Source: Undibacterium sp. YM2 (GTDB lineage Bacteria; Pseudomonadota; Gammaproteobacteria; Burkholderiales; Burkholderiaceae_D). From it: 64,000 nucleotides of DNA. The position numbers and the translations under genes are program-made. Positions 1 to 9,089 of this stretch are shown piece after piece; the stretch's first letter is position 1, and each line of letters begins with the position of its first letter. The stretch spans positions 1,426,001 to 1,490,000 of the forward strand of contig NZ_AP018441.1 of NCBI RefSeq assembly GCF_009937975.1, given 5' to 3'. The notes beneath the pieces were generated by a model. That model searched no databases. It was not told the DNA's origin and worked only from the letters and a program-made list of their open reading frames with translations.

Positions 1-828
1 GAAATTCTTCAAGGCATCCGGGCGTGCACGGTCTGCCTTGTAAGGCTGGTATTCGCATTCAAAGAAGGTCGCCAGGGAATTGCCTATGTCCGTCAGGCTG
101 ACTTCAAATTCGTCGATGAGGATTTCTTCTACATCCACACCCTTGCGGCGTGCTGCACGCGCAGCCAGGCCCAGTTCAGGTATCGACAGTATCGATGATT
201 TGATCAATGAATCAAACTTGGTATGAATTACCTGCGGTGACATCAGACGCTGGGCGAAAGCTACAGCCAGGGTGTTGCGCAGGTATTTGAAGCCTTCTTC
301 CAGCAGTGGTGGGAACTGGCAATCATTGCGGTTGTTGATCAGTTGCAGTACACCCAGCAATTCATTGCTCTGTTCATGGATCAGCGGGCCGACCAGCATG
401 TGTTTGGTGCGAAAACCAGTGCGTTGATCAACACGGCGCAAAAACTCCAGCTTCGGTGAATGCTTCCTGAGTTCTGCTTCGTCATACACATTCAGGATAT
501 TGACTGTCTGCTTGCTCATGGCGACGAAACCGGCCACGCTTTTTTCAGAGATGGGCAGGGCAAAATCCTTGAATGAAGTCAAGCCGGTCTTGACCTTGGA
601 TTCAATGGCATTTTTCTTGTAGTTGACCGAATACAGCGTCAGGCGCTCACAATCAAACAGGTTGCAGATATCCTGGGACAGATCAAGCATGATCTGCTCG
701 ATATTGCTGGTCGAATGGATGGCATTCGTGATGGTTTGCAGGTTCTTGAAGAAATGTAAGCGGGCATGCACGTCCTCTTTATCATATACATCATACTTAT
801 CTTGCTGGACACGGCGTACAAAACTCAT
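1..828 (-). CDS. GAF-domain GspE/PulE-type ATPase, N-terminal part (partial)
   Basis: The reading frame opens at the ATG at 828 and runs off the left edge after 276 codons without a stop. Residues about 20-175 look like a GAF sensor domain (NIEQIMLDLSQDICNLFDCE, then a GVLQLINNRND segment). From about 190 the sequence (ARRKGVDVEEILIDEF, then a GNSLATFFECEYQPYK segment) resembles the N-terminal MshEN/T2SSE_N domain that precedes the ATPase core of GspE/PulE proteins. The Walker motifs would lie outside the window. Family knowledge: such ATPases power type II secretion or type IV pilus assembly; a GAF-fused version could tie this to a small-ligand or c-di-GMP signal. The N-terminal fusion is read directly; the ATPase identity is inferred from the MshEN-like part only. 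Confidence 0.6.
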   Translation of the reverse strand, partial: MSFVRRVQQDKYDVYDKEDVHARLHFFKNLQTITNAIHSTSNIEQIMLDLSQDICNLFDCERLTLYSVNYKKNAIESKVKTGLTSFKDFALPISEKSVAGFVAMSKQTVNILNVYDEAELRKHSPKLEFLRRVDQRTGFRTKHMLVGPLIHEQSNELLGVLQLINNRNDCQFPPLLEEGFKYLRNTLAVAFAQRLMSPQVIHTKFDSLIKSSILSIPELGLAARAARRKGVDVEEILIDEFEVSLTDIGNSLATFFECEYQPYKADRARPDALKNF

Positions 829-987
829 AAATTTGCTTTCATCGATGGAATTCAATCCCGGCTATTCTGCCACAGCCAGGCTATATCGTCATTGCGACAC
901 TGATAAGCTTGGGCGCGTTTTTTGTAAAAAGCCCGCGCCGAAAATTGCTTTTTGGGAAAGTATTGCTATTTTATGACTATTTCCATT

Positions 988-1014
988 AAAAAAGAGGCAT
1001 TTCTGCCTCTTTTT
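988..1014 (-). terminator. Bidirectional intrinsic terminator
   Basis: An A-run and GAGGCA pair with TGCCTC and a T-run around a four-base loop. It lies 10 bases after the stop of the M13 peptidase gene, between it and the GAF-GspE gene, so it should end the peptidase transcript. The A/T flanks allow function in both directions. Confidence 0.8.
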
Positions 1015-1023
1015 ACCTGAATA

Positions 1024-3102
1024 TCATTTACCAGATGGTGATGCGTTTTTCCGGGGGACATACATCTTGTCACCTTCCTTGACACCAAACGCCGAGTAAA
1101 ATTCTGGCAAGTTCGTCAAGGGACCGTTGCCACGGAACTCGGAAGGGGAGTGTGGATCGGTACTTACCCTGAGTATGGTTTCGCCATCGCGCGATTTGCC
1201 ACGCCAGACTTGCGCCCAACCCATGAAGACACGCTGGTTGCCAGTGTAACCGTCAATCACTGGCGCTGGCTTGCCACCAAGGGAAATCTGGTAGGCCTTG
1301 TAAGCGATCGACAAGCCGGAATTATCTGCAATATTTTCACCCAGAGTCAGGGCACCGTTGACCTTATAACCTGGCAGCGGGCTGTAGGCACTGTACTGGG
1401 CAATCATGGCGGCTGTCAGTTTGCCAAAGTTGGCCTTGTCTTCCTTGGTCCACCAGTCACGCAGGTTGCCGTCGCCGTCTGACTGGCTGCCAGAATCATC
1501 AAAGCCATGGCTGATTTCATGTCCTATGACAGCACCTATGCCGCCATAATTGACGGCATCATCGGCTGCGGCATTAAAGAAAGGTGGTTGCAATATCGCT
1601 GCAGGGAAGACGATTTCATTCTGACGTGAGTTGTAATAAGCATTCACGGTTTGCGGGCTCATGCCCCAGTCAGTGCGGCTGACAGGTTTGCCCAGTTTGG
1701 CCAACTGCCGTTGATATTCATGTTCACGGCCACGTATGATATTGCCGACCAGATCGTCCCTGGCAATGGTCAGCTTGCTGTAGTCGCGCCATTTATCCGG
1801 GTAGCCTATCTTGGGATTGAATTTGGCCAGTTTTGTCAGGGCTTCTTTCTTGGTTTCCGGGCTCATCCAGCTCAAGGTTTCTATGCTTTGCTTGTAGGCC
1901 AGCAGCAAGTTATTGACCATGGTCTGCATGCGTGCCTTGTTCTCGGGCGGGAAATATTTTTCCACATACAATTGCCCCAGTGCTTCTGACAGAGCTTCTT
2001 CGACCCGGCCTACGCCACGTTTCCAGCGCGCCTGATTAGCTGGAACTCCGCGCAAGGTCTTGCTGGTGAATTCAAAATCCTGGTCAACAAAGCGCTGGCT
2101 GAGGAAAGGTGCATAGGCATTCAGGGTTTGCCATTTCAGGTAATTCTTCCACGTATCAAGCGGGGTGGCAGCAATGACCTTGGCAAGACCACTGAAAAAT
2201 TCAGGCTGACGCACGATGACATAATCCATTTTACCTGCCATGCCAATTTCACTGAAATAAGCATTCCAGTCAAAACCAGGCAGTAATTGCTCAAGTTGTT
2301 TCAGGTCCGTCTTGTTATAGGTTTTTACAGGATTGCGGTTTTCTACCTTGGTCCATTGTATTTTGGCGATCTCGGTTTCCAGCGCCATGATGGCCGCTGC
2401 GCCTTGTTCAGGCTTGGCCTGGCCACTCATACCCAGCATTTTTTCCAGGTGTTTGAGATAAGCGTCGCGGAAGCCCTGCAACTTCGCATCATCCTGTTTC
2501 AGATAATAATCACGGTCTGGCATGGTCAGGCCATTCTGGCTCAGATATACCGCATAGCGGCTGGAGTCTCGTGCATCCTGGTTAATGCCAGTCGCAACAG
2601 GTGTGTTGACGCCCAGCTTGCTGAGTTCTGCCATCAAGGTTGGCAGTTTTGATTTATCGGTAATGGCATCGATGCGGGCAAACTGGCTTTGCAGTGGTTT
2701 GATATCAAGCTCGTTGGCGCGGGCTTCATCCATGAAGCTGTTAAACAGATCGGCAATTTTTTTCTGGTTTGAACCTGAGGCAAGCTGTTTGTTCGCAGCG
2801 AGGGTCTGGATGATGTCATAAGACCTTTGCTCAGACAGATCACGCAACTGGTCAAACGAACCAAAGCGGCCACGGTCAGCCGGTATTTCGGCAGTCGCCA
2901 GCCATTTGCCTGACATGTGCTGATAGAAGTCATCCTGTGGCCTGACGGTGTTGTCTATCCATTGCAAATCTATGCCAGATTGCAGTTTATTTGTGGTGAT
3001 CGTGCTGTTGATGCCAGCGCTTGCATTTTGTGCAAAGGCTGGCGTTGCCATCATATTGGTAAACAAGCTGGCAAGAGCGAGAGAAATCAGGGTACGTGAC
3101 AT
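1024..3102 (-). CDS. M13 family zinc metallopeptidase (neprilysin/PepO-like)
   Basis: A 692-residue secreted peptidase. Residues 1-25 form a signal peptide ending in AFAQ. The zinc site is H528-E529-x-x-H532 (HEISH), and the third ligand is E589 in GENIAD, with D593 as the usual supporting acid. The C-terminal RVSTDPHSPSEFRGNGPLTN segment is typical of M13 enzymes. Length fits the family (about 650-750). These enzymes cut oligopeptides, in Gram-negatives usually in the periplasm or as envelope lipoproteins; no lipobox Cys is visible here. The gene is monocistronic, with its own terminator downstream. The substrate is unknown. Confidence 0.93.
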   Translation of the reverse strand: MSRTLISLALASLFTNMMATPAFAQNASAGINSTITTNKLQSGIDLQWIDNTVRPQDDFYQHMSGKWLATAEIPADRGRFGSFDQLRDLSEQRSYDIIQTLAANKQLASGSNQKKIADLFNSFMDEARANELDIKPLQSQFARIDAITDKSKLPTLMAELSKLGVNTPVATGINQDARDSSRYAVYLSQNGLTMPDRDYYLKQDDAKLQGFRDAYLKHLEKMLGMSGQAKPEQGAAAIMALETEIAKIQWTKVENRNPVKTYNKTDLKQLEQLLPGFDWNAYFSEIGMAGKMDYVIVRQPEFFSGLAKVIAATPLDTWKNYLKWQTLNAYAPFLSQRFVDQDFEFTSKTLRGVPANQARWKRGVGRVEEALSEALGQLYVEKYFPPENKARMQTMVNNLLLAYKQSIETLSWMSPETKKEALTKLAKFNPKIGYPDKWRDYSKLTIARDDLVGNIIRGREHEYQRQLAKLGKPVSRTDWGMSPQTVNAYYNSRQNEIVFPAAILQPPFFNAAADDAVNYGGIGAVIGHEISHGFDDSGSQSDGDGNLRDWWTKEDKANFGKLTAAMIAQYSAYSPLPGYKVNGALTLGENIADNSGLSIAYKAYQISLGGKPAPVIDGYTGNQRVFMGWAQVWRGKSRDGETILRVSTDPHSPSEFRGNGPLTNLPEFYSAFGVKEGDKMYVPRKNASPSGK

Positions 3103-3226
3103 GGTATGTCCTGGTTATATAACTTGTTGTATGGAAATAGCTATAGATGCACTGTTTTAGCTAAAGTTCAGCAACTTTGAAGAAACTTATGCTGCAGAAC
3201 GGCAAAACCCAGGTTTGAAAACAAGA

Positions 3227-3628
3227 TCAAGGCAGGTGAGCCAAAATAATAGCCAGGCAAGTTACGCAGATAGTCAAAACCACAATTGGCTTGATGACAG
3301 GAATGGGCAGTCGGGGGTGTTCGGGTTTGGATGGTGCTATGACCATCCATAGGGCATCCGGCAAATGCCTGTGCTGCATCAGGTCAGCACGCCAGTGAAC
3401 CTGATATCTTTGTGATTCATGCCAATACTCAAGCTCGGCATGTAGCCAGCCAGTAGCGCTGCCATCATCGTCGCCAGTGACCTCTTCTCTGGTACTCAGG
3501 ACGCGTACTTGCACTTTGGGCCACAAGGCTATTTGCAATAGCCTTGTTCCATACATCAAGCCAAGTACGCAGATGAGGGATAAGAGCAGTGTCATTGAAA
3601 CAGCAGTGAGAGTATCGATTGCCAGCAT
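3227..3628 (-). CDS. Small membrane protein with two TM segments, DUF3592-like layout
   Basis: 133 residues: a hydrophobic helix at about 8-32, a polar middle of about 75 residues rich in short beta-like stretches (VQVRVLSTREEV, ELEYWHESQRYQVHW), and a second helix at about 108-130. TM - extracytoplasmic beta region - TM resembles DUF3592 proteins, but no diagnostic motif is certain. It lies 43 bases downstream of the GNAT gene on the same strand and may be the last member of the OsmC-PaiB-GNAT run. Function unknown. Confidence 0.6.
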   Translation of the reverse strand: MLAIDTLTAVSMTLLLSLICVLGLMYGTRLLQIALWPKVQVRVLSTREEVTGDDDGSATGWLHAELEYWHESQRYQVHWRADLMQHRHLPDALWMVIAPSKPEHPRLPIPVIKPIVVLTICVTCLAIILAHLP

Positions 3629-3671
3629 ATTGCCGACCCGAGCCGCTCTTGTAAATGAATGATTTTTTTTG

Positions 3672-4133
3672 TTATGTCAGGCTTTTTCTATAAACAATAA
3701 ATCCTGACCTGTCTGCCACCTGGCGATACAGTTTTTGCGCCGTCTCATTGGTTTCGTGGGTTTGCCAATATACGACAGTAGAACCTGCCAGCCTGGCCTG
3801 TTCATACACTGCCTCTATCAAGGCACCCCCTACGCCCTGGCCGCGCACATCCGGGCTGGTGAACAAGTCATTCAGATAGCAACTGGCTTCGATGCGGCTG
3901 GTAGTCCTGTGGTACAGGTAATGCGCCAGCCCAACCAGGCGTCCATCCTGTTCTGCGACCAGAGCATGTACAGGTTCGTAACCATCAAAAAATCTTGCCC
4001 AGGTCCTGAGCGTCACTGCTTCTGGCAAGGCATTTGGACCAGTGCGTTCATAGAACTGGTTATAGCCTTCCCATAGCACAGACCAGTTGGCGAAATCTTC
4101 TTTGGTGACGGCACGTACTACTACTTTACTCAT
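3672..4133 (-). CDS. GNAT family N-acetyltransferase
   Basis: 153 residues with the single-domain GNAT fold. The acetyl-CoA pyrophosphate loop reads DVRGQGVGGALIEA (Q/RxxGxG/A, about 94-107), preceded by a YLNDLFTSPD beta-4 strand. The C-terminal half has the usual HETNETAQKLYRQV helix. The start has a good AAGGAAAAG ribosome site. It is 22 bases downstream of the PaiB-like gene, so probably co-transcribed. PaiA/PaiB-type pairs combine a GNAT with an FMN-binding protein; the substrate here (polyamine, antibiotic or other amine) cannot be told from sequence. Confidence 0.85.
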   Translation of the reverse strand: MSKVVVRAVTKEDFANWSVLWEGYNQFYERTGPNALPEAVTLRTWARFFDGYEPVHALVAEQDGRLVGLAHYLYHRTTSRIEASCYLNDLFTSPDVRGQGVGGALIEAVYEQARLAGSTVVYWQTHETNETAQKLYRQVADRSGFIVYRKSLT

Positions 4134-4155
4134 TTCTTTTCCTTATTGTTTCGTT

Positions 4156-4806
4156 TTATTCGGTTTCGAACAATTGTTGCTCCATGACGCTTGCCAATGC
4201 GTGCGAGGCCGTATCATGTTGTTCGCGTAATCCATCCACCATATTCACCCTGTCTTGCGTGCTTTTGTTCTGGCTGGTTTTCCATTTGCCACTGATGCGG
4301 CGTATCGGGATTTCTATGCCGACTATCATGTCCATGATGCGGTCTATGTATTCTGCAGGCGCATCGCTGACTTTCCATGGCTGGTCGAACTTGCGCTCAA
4401 AGTTATCGCTAAGTTCGCTGAGCAGGCGCAAAAATTCCTGCCGGTCTTCGACGATGCGCATGGGGCCGTGCGCATGCACGACAGCATAGTTATAGGTCGG
4501 CACGACAGAACCGCTGCGCTGCTTTTCTTCATACCAGCGCGGACTGATATAGGCTTGCGCGCCTTGGAAAATCAGCAGCACATCCTGAGCTGAAGCTGCA
4601 CTTTGCCAGACCGGGTTATTGCGGGCGACATGGCCCCGCAAAACGCCATAAGGTGCATCTGCGCTTGGTGGCGAAACGATGAAGGGAATGTGATTCGCCT
4701 CGAGTTCGCCAGCTTGCAAGCTGACCAGCGCTGCCAGCGGATGCGCCTGTATCAGCGTGTGTAAGACTTCTATGCGTTCTTCAGAAAAATGACTGGGCAT
4801 GTACAT
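4156..4806 (-). CDS. PaiB-like FMN-binding protein
   Basis: 216 residues. It starts MYMPSHFSEER, close to the conserved MYxPxHF start of the PaiB/FMN-binding-2 family. Further hallmarks are LEANHIPF, GVLRGHVARNNP, AYISPRWY, VPTYNYAVVHAHG and the KWKTSQNK end, which together form the split-barrel FMN site. Bacillus PaiB is called a negative regulator of sporulation and protease genes, but most members are uncharacterised flavin or haem-binding proteins. It starts three bases after the OsmC gene ends (tight operon) and is followed by a GNAT gene, the classic PaiA/PaiB pairing. Confidence 0.88.
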   Translation of the reverse strand: MYMPSHFSEERIEVLHTLIQAHPLAALVSLQAGELEANHIPFIVSPPSADAPYGVLRGHVARNNPVWQSAASAQDVLLIFQGAQAYISPRWYEEKQRSGSVVPTYNYAVVHAHGPMRIVEDRQEFLRLLSELSDNFERKFDQPWKVSDAPAEYIDRIMDMIVGIEIPIRRISGKWKTSQNKSTQDRVNMVDGLREQHDTASHALASVMEQQLFETE

Positions 4807-4809
4807 GGG

Positions 4810-5271
4810 CTACTCGATTTCTATGATGACTTCGGCGCTAATGGAGTTGGCGATATAACAGTGTTGATGCGCCATATGATGGAGTTCTTCACGCTCCTGC
4901 AAGGCTGGCTGCTTATCACCACTATAGCTCTCCTGCGGGCGCAGGTGGATGCGGGTAATGGCTGTCTTGCCCAGGGTATTTTTATCCATGATACCCACTG
5001 CCAGATCGCGGTATCGATCCAGTACATAACCGCGCTTGGCGACGAACGACAGGTAAAACAGCATATGGCATGATGCCAGCGCCGCAACCAGTGCTTCCTC
5101 AGGGTCGACATTTTTTTCTTCCGACATCGGTACCGGGACAGACAGAGGGGATGAAGATGCCGGCACCACCAGGCCGCCATCAAATTCCCATGCATGCGCG
5201 CGGCTGTAACGATTGTCGCTAAAAATCTGTTCGCCACGTTCCCATAAGATTTTTGCCTGATATTGATGCAT
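4810..5271 (-). CDS. OsmC family peroxiredoxin-like protein
   Basis: 153 residues of the OsmC/Ohr fold. The central helix holds the conserved cysteine in EEALVAALASCHMLFYLSFV, and a second acidic or redox position lies near the C-terminus (QEREELHHMAHQHCYIANSI, with a second Cys). Two Cys separated by about 60-70 residues fit a hydroperoxide reductase. It is the first gene of the operon that continues into the PaiB-like and GNAT genes and is divergent from the MocR regulator at 5376. Whether it is OsmC proper, Ohr or a YhfA-like branch cannot be settled by eye. Confidence 0.85.
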   Translation of the reverse strand: MHQYQAKILWERGEQIFSDNRYSRAHAWEFDGGLVVPASSSPLSVPVPMSEEKNVDPEEALVAALASCHMLFYLSFVAKRGYVLDRYRDLAVGIMDKNTLGKTAITRIHLRPQESYSGDKQPALQEREELHHMAHQHCYIANSISAEVIIEIE

Positions 5272-5375
5272 TTATTTACTCCTTTGCCTTGAATTTACGC
5301 TAATCTTATGCCTGGTATTGGCTATTGAAAAGTACCAATTTTATAAAAAATAAGAATGCCAATTTGGGCGAGAGC

Positions 5376-6875
5376 ATGCATATTTCTCAAATGATTGCCG
5401 GGATAACCCTGGACAGACAAGACCGCCAGCCCTTGTACAGACAGTTGTACGCCGAAATAAGAAAAAGTATATTGGCGGGCCAGATGCTGCCTGGCATGCA
5501 GTTGCCACCCAGCCGCGAGTTTTGTCAGGAGCTGAATATTTCCCGGCAAACGGTCTTGAATGCCTATGATCAATTACTGGCAGAAGGGTATTTGCGCGGC
5601 TCGGTAGGGCAGGGAACTTTTGTGAATGAAGATTTACCTGCAATTGCAGAACGTGGAAAAACAAAGGTCAACGATATATCCACGACAAAGCTGCTGGACA
5701 GAATTTCAAAACGCGGACTGCAGCATATAGATCCACGCGGCAGCACGCGTTTTCATCAGGGTAGCGTAAGGGCATTCAGGGTGAGTATGCCTGACCTGGA
5801 TTTATTCCCATTTGATATATGGGCGCGGCTGGAAGCGCGGCATTGTCGCCATCCCAAAGGGCAACTGGGCTATGGTGATCCTGCCGGCCATCTGGCTTTG
5901 CGTGAATTACTGGCGGTGTATCTGAAGGCCGCACGTGGCGTGAATTGTGCGCCAGAACAAATCCTGATCACTTCCGGTTCGCAGCAGGCGCTGTATTTGC
6001 TGAGTACCATGTTGCTGGACCAGGGTGAAAAGGCGGTGGTGGAATATCCTTGCTATCGGGGTACGACTGCTGCCCTGCATGCAGCACAAGCGGACATTTG
6101 TGCCGTACTTGTCGATGATGAGGGCCTGGATGTCGAATACGCAGCGATGCATTATCCCGATGCGAAAGTCGCTTTCGTCACACCTTCCCACCAGATGCCA
6201 CTGGGCATGACCATGAGCCTGCAAAGGCGCATGGCCTTGCTGGAGTGGGCACAGGCGAATGCAGTATGGATAGTCGAAGACGACTATGACAGTGAATACC
6301 GCTTTGGCAGTTCACCACTGGCATCCCTGCAAAGCCTCGATACTCATCAGAGCGTCATTTATGTAGGCACTCTCTCCAAGGTGCTGTTCCCTGGCTTGCG
6401 GCTCGGTTATCTGGTGCTGCCAGAAAAATTGCTGGAGCCGATGATACAAGCCAAAGCGGTCATCGATAAACATACCAGTATCATGCCGCAAATGACGCTG
6501 GCCGACTTTATTGCAGAAGGCCATTTCGGCAGGCATATCAAGCGTACCAGAAAAATCTATGCAGAACGACAGGCATGTTTAGTGAGTTGCCTGAAAAAAG
6601 AATTGGTAGATGAGCTTGCCTGCGGCGCGCAAGATGGCGGGCTTGATCTGGCCGTGTATTTCAAACAGGCCTACGATGAAGAGCAGATCATAGAAGCAGG
6701 ACAAAAAATCGGACTGGAATTACGCGGCCTCGGTCACTATGCCGATGTGCCGGGAAAAACAAACAGGCCGGCAGAAAGTCCTGGCGGCCTGTTACTGGGT
6801 TTTGCTTCACTGACTTGTGCTGAGATAGAGCGCAGCGTTAGCAAGCTGGCTACGCTCTTCAAAGCGGTTACTTAG
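5376..6875 (+). CDS. MocR/PdxR-type GntR regulator with aminotransferase-like domain
   Basis: 499 residues from the ATG at 5376; an upstream in-frame TTG at 5325 is possible but lacks a better ribosome site. Residues about 10-75 are a GntR winged helix (QPLYRQLYAEIRKSI, PPSREFCQELNISRQTVLNA). Residues about 120-499 form a fold-type I PLP domain, with the PLP lysine expected in YVGTLSKVLFPGLRLGYL and an aspartate pair in EDDYDSEYR. MocR proteins are usually PLP- or amine-responsive activators of divergent genes. The divergent OsmC-PaiB-GNAT operon is the obvious target, through the 104-base gap at 5272-5375. Confidence 0.9.
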   Translation: MHISQMIAGITLDRQDRQPLYRQLYAEIRKSILAGQMLPGMQLPPSREFCQELNISRQTVLNAYDQLLAEGYLRGSVGQGTFVNEDLPAIAERGKTKVNDISTTKLLDRISKRGLQHIDPRGSTRFHQGSVRAFRVSMPDLDLFPFDIWARLEARHCRHPKGQLGYGDPAGHLALRELLAVYLKAARGVNCAPEQILITSGSQQALYLLSTMLLDQGEKAVVEYPCYRGTTAALHAAQADICAVLVDDEGLDVEYAAMHYPDAKVAFVTPSHQMPLGMTMSLQRRMALLEWAQANAVWIVEDDYDSEYRFGSSPLASLQSLDTHQSVIYVGTLSKVLFPGLRLGYLVLPEKLLEPMIQAKAVIDKHTSIMPQMTLADFIAEGHFGRHIKRTRKIYAERQACLVSCLKKELVDELACGAQDGGLDLAVYFKQAYDEEQIIEAGQKIGLELRGLGHYADVPGKTNRPAESPGGLLLGFASLTCAEIERSVSKLATLFKAVT

Positions 6876-6878
6876 CAA

Positions 6879-8588
6879 TCAGGCAGCAATCATCTGCATT
6901 GCCGTGTCTGCGTTTGCATGACGGTTAATCACACTGATGATGGCGCGCATGCTGGCCGTTGCCGCGTCGTCTGCTATGCCTGCACCATGCTGGCTGCTGC
7001 CATCATTGACGCGTGCTTCTATGATGCTGATGTACTGTGAACGGCCATGCTGCGTCACTTGCTGTTCTTGTTTGTCGATGATCCTGAGCTGATAACCAAG
7101 TGCCTGGCAGGCATTGATCTGTGCTTCAACAATACCATGACCTGTACCCTGGATAGCTTGTGGCTGTCCGTGGTGCAGCAGATCGACATGCAAGGATACT
7201 TGTGCCGGATCGGATGGTGATGTCCTGTGATGCAGGACTGGGTTTGCATGATGAGCTTGATAACTGATGGGTGTTGCTGTCGAGAGGTAACTGTCGCTGA
7301 AAATCTGGTGTATCTGTTGTGCTGTCATTTCCTTGCCGCTGTCGTCGGCAGCCGTTTGCACAACACGGCTGAATTCAATTTGCATGCGTCTTGGCATGCT
7401 GATGCCATATTCCTGTTCCAGCAAAAATGCCATGCCGCCTTTGCCAGACTGGCTATTCACGCGTATCACGGCGTCATAATTGCGGCCAAGGTCAGCCGGG
7501 TCTATCGGCAAGTAAGGCACTTCCCAGATGACGTCTTTTTGTTGCTGGGCAAAGCCTTTTTTGATCGCATCCTGATGTGAGCCAGAAAATGCTGTGAAGA
7601 CCAGGTCGCCGACATAAGGGTGGCGCGGATGCACAGGCAATTGGTTGCATTCTTCCACGCACTGCCTGACGCTATCGATATCAGAAAAATCCAGCCCGGG
7701 ATCTACACCCTGGGTATATAAATTCAAGGCCAGCGTGACGAGATCGACATTGCCGGTGCGTTCACCATTGCCAAACAAGCAGCCCTCAACCCTGTCTGCG
7801 CCCGCCATGATCGCAAGCTCGGCGGCGGCGACTGCCGTGCCCCTGTCATTATGAGGATGCACACTGAGGATGATGGCATCGCGTTGCGCCAGGTTCCTGT
7901 CCATCCATTCTATCTGGTCGGCATAGACATTCGGCGTTGCGCATTCGACGGTGGTCGGCAAGTTGATGATCATCTTGCGTTCAACGGTGGGCTGCCAGAT
8001 GGCGGCAACTGCATCGCAGACTTCCTTCGAGAAATCGAGTTCGGCCATGCTGAAGGTTTCTGGCGAATATTCAAATACCCATTCTGTCTCAGGCATGGCA
8101 TCAGTGAGTTGCTTGATGAGGCGGGTACCATCAGTGGCAATCTGTTTGACTTCTTCACGTGATTTGCCAAATACGATGCGGCGGAAAGCGGGCGCTATCG
8201 GGTTATACAAATGCACGATTGCCCGCTTGGCACCACACACGGATTCTATGGTGCGGCGTATCAGGTCTTCGCGGGATTGCGTTAATACTTCTATCGTCAC
8301 GTCATCTGGTATGCGTTGCTCTTCTATGAGTTTGCGGACAAAGGCAAAATCAGTTTCTGATGCCGAAGGGAAGGCGACTTCAATTTCTTTAAGACCTATC
8401 TTGACCAGCATTTCAAAGAACCTGAGTTTTTTCTTGGCATCCATGGGTTCTATCAGCGCCTGGTTACCATCACGCAAATCCGTACTCATCCAGATCGGTG
8501 CTTTGCTGATGCTGCGGCTGGGCCATTGCCTGTCCTGCAAAGCGATAGTCGGGAAGGCTTGATATTTTTTAGCTGGATTACTCATCAT
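6879..8588 (-). CDS. leuA: 2-isopropylmalate synthase, long form
   Basis: 569 residues. Condenses acetyl-CoA with 2-ketoisovalerate, the first committed step of leucine synthesis. The TIM barrel begins with [14 protein letters not shown] (metal-binding Asp) and carries the [14 protein letters not shown] metal motif and the GNGERTGN loop. The C-terminal part (after about 430) is the LeuA dimer/allosteric domain that binds leucine ([28 protein letters not shown]). Length matches the long LeuA2 class of Burkholderiales. Start: AAGGA about ten bases before ATG-ATG. It is preceded by a roughly 370-base leader holding two leucine-rich short ORFs, so attenuation by charged tRNA-Leu supply is likely. 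Converges on the MocR gene with only three bases between. Confidence 0.95.
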   Translation of the reverse strand: MMSNPAKKYQAFPTIALQDRQWPSRSISKAPIWMSTDLRDGNQALIEPMDAKKKLRFFEMLVKIGLKEIEVAFPSASETDFAFVRKLIEEQRIPDDVTIEVLTQSREDLIRRTIESVCGAKRAIVHLYNPIAPAFRRIVFGKSREEVKQIATDGTRLIKQLTDAMPETEWVFEYSPETFSMAELDFSKEVCDAVAAIWQPTVERKMIINLPTTVECATPNVYADQIEWMDRNLAQRDAIILSVHPHNDRGTAVAAAELAIMAGADRVEGCLFGNGERTGNVDLVTLALNLYTQGVDPGLDFSDIDSVRQCVEECNQLPVHPRHPYVGDLVFTAFSGSHQDAIKKGFAQQQKDVIWEVPYLPIDPADLGRNYDAVIRVNSQSGKGGMAFLLEQEYGISMPRRMQIEFSRVVQTAADDSGKEMTAQQIHQIFSDSYLSTATPISYQAHHANPVLHHRTSPSDPAQVSLHVDLLHHGQPQAIQGTGHGIVEAQINACQALGYQLRIIDKQEQQVTQHGRSQYISIIEARVNDGSSQHGAGIADDAATASMRAIISVINRHANADTAMQMIAA

Positions 8589-8678
8589 GATGTTCTTTTC
8601 CTTGGGCTGGCACAGTGCCTCAGCAAGGCGCTGATATTTTTAATTTGTTGAATTCGTGGGAATGTGGCGGCGTTAAGC

Positions 8679-8713
8679 TAACCGGCTGCCACAGAGATAC
8701 GCGAGGCCGGTTA
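8679..8713 (-). promoter_or_regulatory. Leader hairpin overlapping the stop of the second leucine peptide
   Basis: TAACCGGC at 8679-8686 is the reverse complement of GCCGGTTA at 8706-8713. On the transcript the 5' arm contains the stop codon of the leader ORF at 8711-8839, so a ribosome reaching the stop would melt the stem. The 3' arm can instead join GTGGC...GCCAC pairing just downstream. The two structures exclude each other, as in attenuators. No U-run follows, so the termination step, if any, is not a textbook intrinsic one. Confidence 0.5.
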
Positions 8714-8839
8714 ACCGATCAGTAGTCGTAGCACTAGCAGATCGTGGCTACGTTGCAGCGCAGACTGTGGACGGGCAAAGCCAGACATGACGCTGATACC
8801 GCCTGCTGAATGCTTTGCTGATGTGCCTGATGGTGTCAT
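8711..8839 (-). CDS. Putative leuA leader peptide 2 (leucine-rich end)
   Basis: A 42-codon ORF from the ATG at 8839 to TAA at 8711. It has an AGGA ribosome site about eight bases upstream. Near the end it reads HDLLVLRLLIG, encoded CTG CTA GTG CTA CGA CTA CTG ATC: five Leu codons, three of them CTA, within eight codons. CTA is seldom used in the neighbouring genes. The stop lies inside a hairpin arm, and leuA begins 122 bases after it. Family knowledge: leu operons of enterics have a leader peptide with CUA codons that senses Leu-tRNA. An internal ATG (codon 18) could give a shorter peptide with the same end. Confidence 0.7.
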   Translation of the reverse strand: MTPSGTSAKHSAGGISVMSGFARPQSALQRSHDLLVLRLLIG

Positions 8840-8843
8840 GCTG

Positions 8844-8859
8844 TTTTTTCCTGATGTCA
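8844..8859 (-). promoter_or_regulatory. Hairpin over the ribosome site of leader peptide 2
   Basis: TTCCTGA and TCAGGAA are perfect inverted arms separated by two bases. On the transcript the second arm contains the AGGA ribosome site of the leader ORF starting at 8839. Folding would hide that site, so translation of leader 2 could depend on what happens upstream at leader 1. Confidence 0.4.
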
Positions 8860-8957
8860 GGAAGCCTGTGCTGGGTGCTAATTGGGTATAAAGGTAATTT
8901 TTGATACTGGTGTTTTAATCTGGCTGGTATGCCGCTTAAAACTGGACAAGACGCAAC

Positions 8958-9083
8958 TTATAGTAGCGAGCTTGCTAGAGATGGTAGTAGAACTAGAGAG
9001 GCAGACACAGACGACAGCACTGCTTGCAGCTTGGCGCTGTCAGCAGTTTTTCTTGCAGATGTCGATGTCAAAAATGAGTCCAT
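8958..9083 (-). CDS. Putative leuA leader peptide 1 (six CTA leucine codons)
   Basis: A 41-codon ORF from the ATG at 9083 to TAA at 8958. Its last 12 codons read CTA GTT CTA CTA CCA TCT then CTA GCA AGC TCG CTA CTA: six leucines, all the rare codon CTA, giving the ending SLVLLPSLASSLL. No Shine-Dalgarno is visible, but a promoter-like pair lies so close (see 9090-9119) that the mRNA could begin at the ATG. It sits 119 bases before leader 2 on the same strand and 370 bases before leuA. Such codon use is hard to explain except as a leucyl-tRNA sensor. I know of no named family for it. Confidence 0.7.
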   Translation of the reverse strand: MDSFLTSTSARKTADSAKLQAVLSSVSASLVLLPSLASSLL

Positions 9084-9089
9084 GCAATT

